Below, in pieces: positions 27,406 to 34,390 of a DNA stretch of 64,000 bases. The DNA is from Bradyrhizobium sp. NFR13. Lineage in GTDB: Bacteria; Pseudomonadota; Alphaproteobacteria; Rhizobiales; Xanthobacteraceae. Numbering within the stretch: the stretch's first letter is position 1; every line of letters begins with the position of its first letter. Made by a program: the position numbers and the translations under genes. The stretch is taken from assembly GCF_900114605.1 (NCBI RefSeq), contig NZ_FOTP01000009.1:62001-126000 (forward strand), given 5' to 3'. The notes below the pieces were generated by a model that was not told the origin of the DNA, did not search any database, and was given only the letters and a program-made list of their open reading frames with translations.

Positions 27406-27861
27406 TCACGCCCCCGGAGGCGGCGGCAGGAAGTGGATGTTGTATTCGGCGGCGAGCGCCACCACGTCCTCGGGCTTCTGCTCTTTCATGTTGTGGATCG
27501 CCCAGAACAGGTCATAGAGCCGGCGGCTCGGCGAAACCCAGAACAGCACCTTGGCGTTCTGGTCCGACTTGTTGAAGATGCCGTGCGGAATGCCGCGCTG
27601 CAGGCGCACCAGATCGCCCGGCGTGGCCGAGGTCTCGGAACCACCGAGGAAGAAGTCGAGTTTGCCTTCGAGGATGTAGAGATACTCATCCTGATCGGGA
27701 TGGATGTGCGGCGGCACGAAGGTGCCGGGCGGGAAGGTAGCGTGCCACGAGAACGAATCCTCGGTGCAGTTCTTCGGCACATAGGTCTGGCCGAGGATGC
27801 TCCAGGTGATGCCCTGCATGCCTTCATTGGCACGCGTGATGCCGGCGATCTCGGTTTTCAT
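27406..27861 (-). CDS. Small cupin-domain protein, paralogue 2
   Basis: A 151-residue cupin with ligands in PHIHPDQDEY and IPHGIFN, strongly similar to the one at 19850. Ribosome site GGAAGG precedes ATG 27861. It lies 61 bases downstream of the LivF-like gene on the same strand, so it is probably the last gene of the transporter operon. Linking a cupin to aromatic-acid uptake twice in the same island suggests a pathway role, for example tautomerisation or oxidation of the dearomatised intermediate. That is a guess. Confidence 0.8.
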   Translation of the reverse strand: MKTEIAGITRANEGMQGITWSILGQTYVPKNCTEDSFSWHATFPPGTFVPPHIHPDQDEYLYILEGKLDFFLGGSETSATPGDLVRLQRGIPHGIFNKSDQNAKVLFWVSPSRRLYDLFWAIHNMKEQKPEDVVALAAEYNIHFLPPPPGA

Positions 27862-27922
27862 TGGGTTGTCCTTCCTTGGGTCACGCATTACGACGCGTCG
27901 GGTGGTACTTGAAAACAGTTGA

Positions 27923-28621
27923 TCAAACGTGGAGGAAACGGTCCTTCACGGTGGAGTCGCTCTTCAGTTGCTCGGATGTACCCGTCCACACGACGCGGCC
28001 TTTCTCGATCACCACATGGCGATCGGCGAAGCCTGCCAGCGCATCGACATTCTTGTCGATGACCAGAATGGACTGATGCTCGGCCTTGAGTTTCTTCAGG
28101 CAGTTCCAGATTTCGAGACGGATGAGCGGTGCGAGGCCTTCGGTGGCTTCATCGAGAATGAGCAGCTTAGGATTGGTCATCAGCGCGCGGCCAACGGCCA
28201 GCATCTGCTGCTCGCCGCCGGACAACTGTGTGCCGAGATTGCTGCGGCGTTCCTTGAGACGCGGAAACAGCTCGTAGATCTTGTCCAGCGTCCAGCGCGC
28301 CGGCGGATGGCGCACGGCGGCGGTGGCAACCAGGTTTTCTTCCACCGTCAGCGTGGGGAAGATCTGGCGGCCTTCGGGCACCAGACCGATGCCTGCCTGG
28401 GCGATGCGGTAGGACGGCAGCCCGGCCATAGGTTTGTCGTCGAATGTGACGGTGCCGCCGGTTGGATGGATCAGGCCCATGATGGCGTTGATGGTCGTCG
28501 TCTTGCCCATGCCGTTACGGCCGAGCAGGGTCACGACTTCACCGGCATTGATGGTCAGAGAGATGTCGAACAGTACTTTCGCCGCACCATAGGCGGCTTG
28601 CAGGTTGGATACGGCGAGCAT
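27923..28621 (-). CDS. Branched-chain-amino-acid-type ABC transporter ATPase (LivF-like)
   Basis: A 232-residue ATPase with Walker A LLGRNGMGKTTT, signature LSGGEQQ, Walker B LLILDEATEGLAP and switch His replaced by VIDKN (Asn), common in LivF proteins. It overlaps the stop of the LivG-like gene by one base. It belongs to a five-gene Liv operon whose binding protein gene is at 32565. In aromatic degraders such transporters import benzoate- or aminobenzoate-like acids, but the substrate here is not proven. Confidence 0.92.
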   Translation of the reverse strand: MLAVSNLQAAYGAAKVLFDISLTINAGEVVTLLGRNGMGKTTTINAIMGLIHPTGGTVTFDDKPMAGLPSYRIAQAGIGLVPEGRQIFPTLTVEENLVATAAVRHPPARWTLDKIYELFPRLKERRSNLGTQLSGGEQQMLAVGRALMTNPKLLILDEATEGLAPLIRLEIWNCLKKLKAEHQSILVIDKNVDALAGFADRHVVIEKGRVVWTGTSEQLKSDSTVKDRFLHV

Positions 28622-29373
28622 CAGGCAGCCTCCTCGCCGAGATAGGCGGCGCGCACTTCCGCATTGTCACGAATGTTCTGCGGCGATCCGCAGGCGATGA
28701 TGCGGCCATAGACCAGCACCGACACGCGATCGGCCAGCGCGAACACAGCATCCATATCGTGTTCGATCAGGATGATCGGCAATTCCTTGCGCAGCTCCTG
28801 CAGGATGTTGATCAACCGCTGCGATTCATCGCGACTGGTGCCGGCGAGCGGTTCGTCGAGCAGCAGGAGCTTGGGTTTCGCGGCGAGCGCAATGGCGATT
28901 TCGAGCTGGCGCTTCTCGCCATGCGACATCTGCCCGGCCGGAATATGAGCGCGAGCGCCCAGCCCGAAGCGCGTCAGAAGGCCCATGGCGATGTCGTTGA
29001 GCTCGGGCTCCTCGGCGGCATTGCCAAGGAAGCGGAAGCTCGATCCGGCACGGGCCTGTGCCGCAAGCGCGACGTTCTCCAGTGCCGAGAAACGCGGCAG
29101 GATCGAGGTGATCTGGAACGACCGCACGAGGCCGCGCTGCGCGCGGGCGGCCATCGACAAGTCGGTGATGTCGTGGTCGTCGAACAGGATCTGTCCGCTG
29201 TCGGGTCGAGCGTGGCCCGAGATCTGGTGGATCAGCGTCGTCTTGCCGGCGCCGTTCGGGCCAATGATGGCGTGCAACTCGCCGGGCTCGACCGTGAATG
29301 ATACGTCGTCGGTGACGCGCAGCGCACCGTAGTTTTTGGTGAGGTTCTGCAGCTGCAAGAGGGCGGTGCTCAT
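28621..29373 (-). CDS. Branched-chain-amino-acid-type ABC transporter ATPase (LivG-like)
   Basis: A 250-residue ATPase with Walker A IIGPNGAGKTTL, signature MSHGEKRQLE, Walker B LLLLDEPLAGTS and H-loop LIEHDMDAVF. It overlaps the permease stop on one side and the LivF-like start on the other, so all are translationally coupled. Confidence 0.93.
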   Translation of the reverse strand: MSTALLQLQNLTKNYGALRVTDDVSFTVEPGELHAIIGPNGAGKTTLIHQISGHARPDSGQILFDDHDITDLSMAARAQRGLVRSFQITSILPRFSALENVALAAQARAGSSFRFLGNAAEEPELNDIAMGLLTRFGLGARAHIPAGQMSHGEKRQLEIAIALAAKPKLLLLDEPLAGTSRDESQRLINILQELRKELPIILIEHDMDAVFALADRVSVLVYGRIIACGSPQNIRDNAEVRAAYLGEEAA

Positions 29374-30353
29374 GGCTTGCCTCCGAACAGGCCGTTGATG
29401 CCGCCGCGAACGAACAGCACGACGAGGATCAGGATCGGGCCGAAGATCATCGCCCAGTTCTCGGTGTAGTGCGACAGGATATCAGCGAGCAGCGTAAACG
29501 CCGCCGCGCCGAGGATCGCGCCATGCAGCGAGCCAAGGCCGCCGAGCACCAGCACAAAGATCAGTTCGCCAGAGCGCTGCCACGCAGTATAGGCCGGGCT
29601 GACGAATTCGGTCTGGTTAGCGAGCAGAAAGCCCGACCCGCCTGCGATCAGGCCGGCGATGACATAGGCGGTGAGTTGGTAGCGATACGGCGCAAAGCCG
29701 ATCGCCTCCATGCGCACCGGGTTCTCGCGGATGCCACGCAGCACGCGGCCGAAGCGCGAGGCGACGATGGCGCGCAGCAGCAGATAAGCGCCGAGCAGCG
29801 TGCCGAAGGTGACGTAATACATCGCGAGATCGTTCTTCATGAACTTCAGGCTGAAGAACGTGCTGCGCGCGGCAAGCGTCAATCCGTCGTCGCCGCCATA
29901 GGCGGCGAGCGAGGTGGTCAGGAAGAACAGCATCTGGCCGAAGGCCAGCGTGATCATGATGAAGTAAACGCCTTTGGTGCGCAGCGAGATCGCGCCGGTA
30001 AAAAGCGCAAATATCAGCGACGTCGCCAGCGCAACGGCGAGCTGGACAAAGCCATCGGTAATGCCGTGGCTCGCCAGAATGGCGACGCTATAGGCACCGA
30101 GACCGACGAATGCGGCGTGGCCGAACGAGATCATCGCGCCATAGCCGATCAGGAGATCAAGTGACATGGCGCCGAGCGCCAGGATCATGATGCGGGTCAC
30201 GACCGCAAGGACATAGCTCTGCGGTCCGAGCAGAAGGGCCAACGGCACCAGCGCGAAAGCTGCAAAGATGATCACCGGCAGGATCCGCGTGCGCCTGGCT
30301 CTGGTTGGCGTCGCGAGGGCCGGGGCGGCGTCGAGATCGACAAGATTGTTCAT
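29370..30353 (-). CDS. Branched-chain-amino-acid-type ABC permease (LivM-like)
   Basis: A 327-residue membrane protein with about eight to ten helices and the LivM signature GYGAMISFGHAAFVGLGAYS. The conserved loop VSPAYTAWQRSGELIF and LGGLGSLHGAILGA follow. It forms the channel with the LivH-like protein encoded 12 bases upstream on the same strand. Confidence 0.93.
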   Translation of the reverse strand: MNNLVDLDAAPALATPTRARRTRILPVIIFAAFALVPLALLLGPQSYVLAVVTRIMILALGAMSLDLLIGYGAMISFGHAAFVGLGAYSVAILASHGITDGFVQLAVALATSLIFALFTGAISLRTKGVYFIMITLAFGQMLFFLTTSLAAYGGDDGLTLAARSTFFSLKFMKNDLAMYYVTFGTLLGAYLLLRAIVASRFGRVLRGIRENPVRMEAIGFAPYRYQLTAYVIAGLIAGGSGFLLANQTEFVSPAYTAWQRSGELIFVLVLGGLGSLHGAILGAAAFTLLADILSHYTENWAMIFGPILILVVLFVRGGINGLFGGKP

Positions 30354-30365
30354 GCTGCGCTCCCG

Positions 30366-31286
30366 TTACTTCTTGGCCGGGAACAGGCCGGACGGCCGGA
30401 AGAACAGCACGGCAGCCATCAGGATGTAGATCAGCATCGGCGCGATGGCTCGGCCGGTCTGGCTGGCCGCGGAAGGGTCGAGCAACGCGCGCAGCAAGGT
30501 CGGTGCAAAGAAGCGGCCGAGCGTATCCACGAGGCCGATCAGGAGCGCCGCGATGAAGGCGCCGCGGATCGAGCCGATGCCGCCGATCACAATGACCACG
30601 AAAGCGAGGATCAGCACATTGTCGCCCATGCCGGGTTCGACCGAGAGGATCGGTGCAATCATGGCGCCGGCGAAGCCGGCCAGCATCGCGCCGACGCCGA
30701 ACACGATAGTGAACAGCAGGCGGATATTGACGCCGAGCGCGGAGACTATCGGCGCATTGCTGGCGCCGGCACGGACCAGCATGCCGAGCTTGGTCTTGTT
30801 AACGACGAGATAGAGCGCGAGGCCGACAAGGAGACCCACGGCAATGATGATGAGACGCCAGACCGGATAGAGCAGGCCGTCGGTGATTTCGATTGCGCCC
30901 GACAGCGCATCCGGAATCGGCACGTTCAGCGGCGCCGCGCCCCAGACGAATTTGACGGCCTGATTGAGGAAGATGATGACGCCGAAGGTCGCCAGCACCT
31001 GATCGAGATGGTCACGATCGTAGAGATGCCGGAAGATCAGCAGCTCGAGCAGCAATCCGAATATCAGTGCAGCAGGCAGCGCGAGCGCTAGTCCGGTGAA
31101 AAAGCCCCCGGTCATGGCGGTGAAGGCGGCGACGAAATAGGCGCCGACCATATACTGCACGCCATGTGCAAGATTGATGAAGTCCATGACGCCGAACACC
31201 AGCGTCAGGCCGGCGGCGATCAGGAACAGGATCAATCCGAACTGCAGGCCGTTCAGGATCTGGACGAGGGCAAGCGTGAGGGTCAT
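30366..31286 (-). CDS. Branched-chain-amino-acid-type ABC permease (LivH-like)
   Basis: A 306-residue integral membrane protein starting MTLTLALVQILNGLQFGLIL with the LivH signature GVMDFINLAHGVQYMVGAY and VIVIGGIGSIRGAFIAALL. It is separated from the binding protein gene by about 100 bases containing a strong hairpin, which would lower permease expression relative to the binding protein. Confidence 0.93.
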   Translation of the reverse strand: MTLTLALVQILNGLQFGLILFLIAAGLTLVFGVMDFINLAHGVQYMVGAYFVAAFTAMTGGFFTGLALALPAALIFGLLLELLIFRHLYDRDHLDQVLATFGVIIFLNQAVKFVWGAAPLNVPIPDALSGAIEITDGLLYPVWRLIIIAVGLLVGLALYLVVNKTKLGMLVRAGASNAPIVSALGVNIRLLFTIVFGVGAMLAGFAGAMIAPILSVEPGMGDNVLILAFVVIVIGGIGSIRGAFIAALLIGLVDTLGRFFAPTLLRALLDPSAASQTGRAIAPMLIYILMAAVLFFRPSGLFPAKK

Positions 31287-31333
31287 CAGATAACTTGGTT
31301 TCTATACTGAGATAAAGCACGGGCAGATAAGAC

Positions 31334-31368
31334 ACCGGGCCGTCCCGCCTTCGCGGCGACGGCCCGGT
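31334..31368 (-). terminator. Intra-operon hairpin between binding protein and permease genes
   Basis: ACCGGGCCGTC (31334-31344) pairs perfectly with GACGGCCCGGT (31358-31368), and an inner CCGC/GCGG adds to the stem around a CTTC loop. There is no T run, so it fits an mRNA-stabilising or partly terminating hairpin that gives more binding protein than permease. Confidence 0.7.
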
Positions 31369-31389
31369 AATGAGTGATCGACTGCGAAA

Positions 31390-32565
31390 TTACTGCGCAG
31401 CGCAGTCCTTGGCGTAACGATCGGCGTAGTTGCTGAAAACCTTCTCGACGATCTCGGTCTGGAACTTGCCGTCGGCCCGCTTGGCGACCTTGGTCAAGTA
31501 GAAGTCCTGCACCGGATAGCCGTTGTTGCTGAGCTTGAAGCTGCCGCGGATCGATGGGAAGTCGGCTTTCTTCAGCGCCGCGATCACCTTCGTCTTGTCG
31601 GACATGTCGCCCTTCACGGCCGTGACGGCACTGTTGATCAGCAGAGCGGCGTCATAGGCCTGGAAAGCATAGGTCGCGGGCACGCTGTTATAGGCCTTCT
31701 CGTATTCCGCGACGAACTTCTTGTTTGCGGCATTGTCGAGATTCGGTGCCCAGTTGGAGCCACCGAACATGCCGATCGCCGCATCCTGCTGAGCCGGCAG
31801 CGTCGATTCATCGACGGTGAAGGTCGACAGGAACGGAATGCGGTCGAGCAGGCCGGCTTGCTTGTACTGCTTGACGAGGTTCACACCCATGCCGCCCGGC
31901 ATGAAGGTGAGCACGGCATCAGGCTTCATCGATGCAATCTTCGAGAGTTCGGCCTGGAAATCGAGTGTGCCGAGCGGGATGAAGGATTCTTCGACGATCT
32001 CGCCCTTGAAGTCCATCTTCACGCCGGCGACGAAGTCCTTGCCGGCCTGATAGTTCGGGGTCATCAGATAGATCTTCTTGTAGCCGCGCTTCTGGGCAAC
32101 GTTACCGAGGATCTGGTGGATCTGGTCGTTCTGATACGACGTCACATAGAAGTACGGATTGCACTCCTTGCCCGCGTAGCTCGACGGGCCGGCATTCGGC
32201 GAGATCAGGAAGGTCTTGTTCTCGGTCACCGGCTTATGGATCGCGCCCAGGATGTTGGAGAAGATCGGGCCGACTACGAAGTCGACTTTGTCGCGCTCCA
32301 GCAGACCCTTGACCTTGGTGACGGCGACGTCCGGCTTGAGTTCGTCATCGACGACGATGACTTCGACGTCCTTGCCGCCCATCTTGCCGCCGAGATCCTT
32401 GACGGCGAGGTTGAAGCCGTCGCGGGCCTGCTGTCCGAGCACGGCACCGGCGCCCGACAGCGACACGATCACGCCAACCTTGATCTTTTCCTGAGCCATG
32501 GCCGGGATGGCCGAAACGCTCATCATCAGGGTGGCCAGACCGGCCAATTTGAGAGACTGCTTCAT
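31390..32565 (-). CDS. Liv-type ABC transporter substrate-binding protein
   Basis: A 391-residue periplasmic protein with signal peptide MKQSLKLAGLATLMMSVSAI PAMA (about 24 residues) and the type I periplasmic-binding fold (KIKVGVIVSLSGAGAVLGQQ, then VDFVVGPIFSN). Family relatives bind aromatic acids or amino acids. The ATG at 32565 follows GGAGGAG. It is the first gene of the liv operon, with a shared operator 168 bases upstream. Confidence 0.93.
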   Translation of the reverse strand: MKQSLKLAGLATLMMSVSAIPAMAQEKIKVGVIVSLSGAGAVLGQQARDGFNLAVKDLGGKMGGKDVEVIVVDDELKPDVAVTKVKGLLERDKVDFVVGPIFSNILGAIHKPVTENKTFLISPNAGPSSYAGKECNPYFYVTSYQNDQIHQILGNVAQKRGYKKIYLMTPNYQAGKDFVAGVKMDFKGEIVEESFIPLGTLDFQAELSKIASMKPDAVLTFMPGGMGVNLVKQYKQAGLLDRIPFLSTFTVDESTLPAQQDAAIGMFGGSNWAPNLDNAANKKFVAEYEKAYNSVPATYAFQAYDAALLINSAVTAVKGDMSDKTKVIAALKKADFPSIRGSFKLSNNGYPVQDFYLTKVAKRADGKFQTEIVEKVFSNYADRYAKDCAAQ

Positions 32566-32904
32566 TAACTTCTCCTCCACTCGGCTGCGACAGGCAGCCG
32601 AAAAACGTGCCAACCCAGAATTCTGTTCTTTTGCCTAGATTATGCTCACCATGGGCGCAGCCGCAAGCAATGTAAGTGACTTCCAGGCGTCAGAAATCAG
32701 TCGAATGCGCTATGCAAACCGCAGGCCAATTTATTTGAACCTTAAAGAAATATTCAAAATCGTCGGCGGTCAAGGCTGCGGCGTTTTGGCTTGCGGTCGG
32801 ACGGAAATTCCTTGAAGGTCAAAGGATCGGTATGGGGCGGTACGAGATTGTGGATTGCCGGTCTCGCGGCCGCCGCGGGAGCTCCAAGCAGGTAAGATTG
32901 CATT
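32566..32904. other. Divergent control region of liv operon and marR
   Basis: 339 bases without a gene between the binding protein (-) and MarR (+) genes. It holds operator copy 7 at 32734-32747 in an AT-rich patch (about 32725-32765), a reasonable site for two divergent promoters. I see nothing coding. Confidence 0.6.
32734..32747 (-). promoter_or_regulatory. Shared 14-bp operator, copy 7 (liv operon / marR)
   Basis: CTTTAAGGTTCAAA on the minus strand, between the divergent liv and marR genes, 168 bases from the binding protein start and 157 from the MarR start. It allows joint repression of uptake and autoregulation of MarR. Confidence 0.6.
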
Positions 32905-33411
32905 ATGATTCTCGATTCCGAGACCAAGGCCGTCGAACTTCCCGATGATCACGGCGATGAGCTGCGCCTGTGGCTCCGGCTCCTGACCTGTACGACATTG
33001 ATTGAGGGTGAAGTCCGCAGCCGCTTGCGCGAGCGCTTTGATGTGACGCTCCCTCGTTTCGACCTGATGGCCCAGCTCGACAAGGTACCCGACGGTATGA
33101 CCCTGTCGGATGTCTCGAAGCGCATGATGGTCTCGAATGGCAACGTGACCGGCCTGGTCGAACGCCTCGTGGAATCCGGCCATGTTGATCGCCGCACCTC
33201 CGACACCGATCGCCGGGTGCAGGTGATACGGCTTACCAAACTGGGCCGCGCGGAGTTCCGCAAGATGGCCGAAGAACACGAGACATGGATCGCCGAAATC
33301 TTCACGGATCTGGCGCCGAAGGATGTTCGCGAATTAATGCGACTGCTCGCCAAGACCAAGGCTTCTGCGCAGAAGGCGGCGCAAAGGGTAGCAAACGGCA
33401 AAGCGCCGTAA
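32905..33411 (+). CDS. MarR-family transcriptional regulator
   Basis: A 168-residue winged-helix regulator. The DNA-binding part is TLSDVSKRMMVSNGNVTGLVERLV followed by the wing DTDRRVQVIRLT. MarR proteins bind palindromic AT-rich operators as dimers and are released by aromatic acids or their CoA esters (as known for BadR and CouR in Rhodopseudomonas palustris). Eight matching operators surround it, one of them in its own promoter region. It is cotranscribed with the hydrolase at 33422. It is the best candidate for master repressor of the island. Confidence 0.92.
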   Translation: MILDSETKAVELPDDHGDELRLWLRLLTCTTLIEGEVRSRLRERFDVTLPRFDLMAQLDKVPDGMTLSDVSKRMMVSNGNVTGLVERLVESGHVDRRTSDTDRRVQVIRLTKLGRAEFRKMAEEHETWIAEIFTDLAPKDVRELMRLLAKTKASAQKAAQRVANGKAP

Positions 33412-33421
33412 ACGCGACGCG

Positions 33422-34240
33422 GTGAGTGCAGTGATCGACCTCGAAGCCGAGTACAACAATCGCGCAAAGGTTCCGGAAAGCGCTGCGCTGATTGCCGGCT
33501 GGGCACAGGATGCCAAGGCCTATCGCGAGATTGTCCAAGGCAAGCGTGTCATTCGCTATGATGAAGGTGCACGCCACAGCATCGATTACTTTCCGGCCAG
33601 GGATGAAGGGCCGATCGTCGCCTTCATTCATGGTGGTTACTGGCAGGTGCTGGACAGCTCCTTCTTCAGCCATCTGGCGCGCGGGCTGAATAGCCATGGC
33701 ATCAGCGTGGCGATCCCCAGCTATGATTTGTGCCCGAACGTCTCGGTCGGTGATATCATTGTGCAGATGCGTGCGGCGACCCGCGAACTGGCGAAGCTCG
33801 GCCGGCCGCTCATTGTGTCGGGCCATTCGGCCGGCGGTCATCTCGCCGCCTGCATGCTGGCGACAGATTGGCGTGCGCTCGATCCCGCGCTGCCGCAGGA
33901 CCTGATTGTCGGCGCTTATGCGATCTCCGGCCTGTTCGATCTGCGGCCGCTGGTACCGACGTCCATCAACAATGCATTGCATTTGAACGATGCCGGCGCC
34001 CGTGAAGTCAGCCCGTTGTTCTGGCCAGCGCCTTCGTGCGGGTCTCTCGACGCGGTGGTTGGTGGTGATGAGGGGGTCGAATATTTGCGGCAGAGCCAAA
34101 GCATCGTCGACGCCTGGAGTGCCCATATTCCCACGCGCTTCGAGGCGCTTCCTGGCGCCAATCATTTTACCGCTGTCGCACCGCTAGCGGATCCGCAGTC
34201 CGCCATGGTGCTGCGGCTGAAGGCTCTGGCCACGCTTTAG
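33422..34240 (+). CDS. Alpha/beta hydrolase resembling arylformamidase (kynurenine formamidase)
   Basis: A 272-residue hydrolase with the HGG oxyanion motif AFIHGGYWQ, nucleophile elbow VSGHSAGGHLAA and C-terminal His in PGANHFTA. The HGGYWQ form is typical of arylformamidases that turn N-formylkynurenine into kynurenine, though many esterases of the family look alike. The start is GTG, 10 bases after the marR stop. Its position between the regulator and a 2-aminobenzoate-CoA-ligase-like gene fits removal of an N-formyl or ester group from an aromatic amine. Confidence 0.78.
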   Translation: MSAVIDLEAEYNNRAKVPESAALIAGWAQDAKAYREIVQGKRVIRYDEGARHSIDYFPARDEGPIVAFIHGGYWQVLDSSFFSHLARGLNSHGISVAIPSYDLCPNVSVGDIIVQMRAATRELAKLGRPLIVSGHSAGGHLAACMLATDWRALDPALPQDLIVGAYAISGLFDLRPLVPTSINNALHLNDAGAREVSPLFWPAPSCGSLDAVVGGDEGVEYLRQSQSIVDAWSAHIPTRFEALPGANHFTAVAPLADPQSAMVLRLKALATL

Positions 34241-34327
34241 GCTGACTTGCCTAAACAATCTGCGCAAATCGACGTCCGTCGCCGAAAATTTCGGCGTGCC
34301 GCAAGACTCCGCAGTTGCGGAAAACTG

Positions 34328-34341
34328 TTTTAAGTCTAAAA
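34328..34341 (+). promoter_or_regulatory. Shared 14-bp operator, copy 8, over the -10 of the CoA ligase
   Basis: TTTTAAGTCTAAAA, 49 bases before ATG 34391. Promoter TTGCGG (34315-34320), 16 bases, TAAAAT (34337-34342), with the operator over the -10 box exactly as in copy 6. Confidence 0.75.
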
Positions 34342-34390
34342 TGATATTTGGATGACGTTGCCGGGCATCTGACGTGACAGGAGCATTGCG

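Noticed and set aside
32905-33411. Naming the MarR regulator BadR or CouR
   Set aside because: The operator and genes differ from what I know of those regulons. Family-level assignment is all that sequence reading supports.
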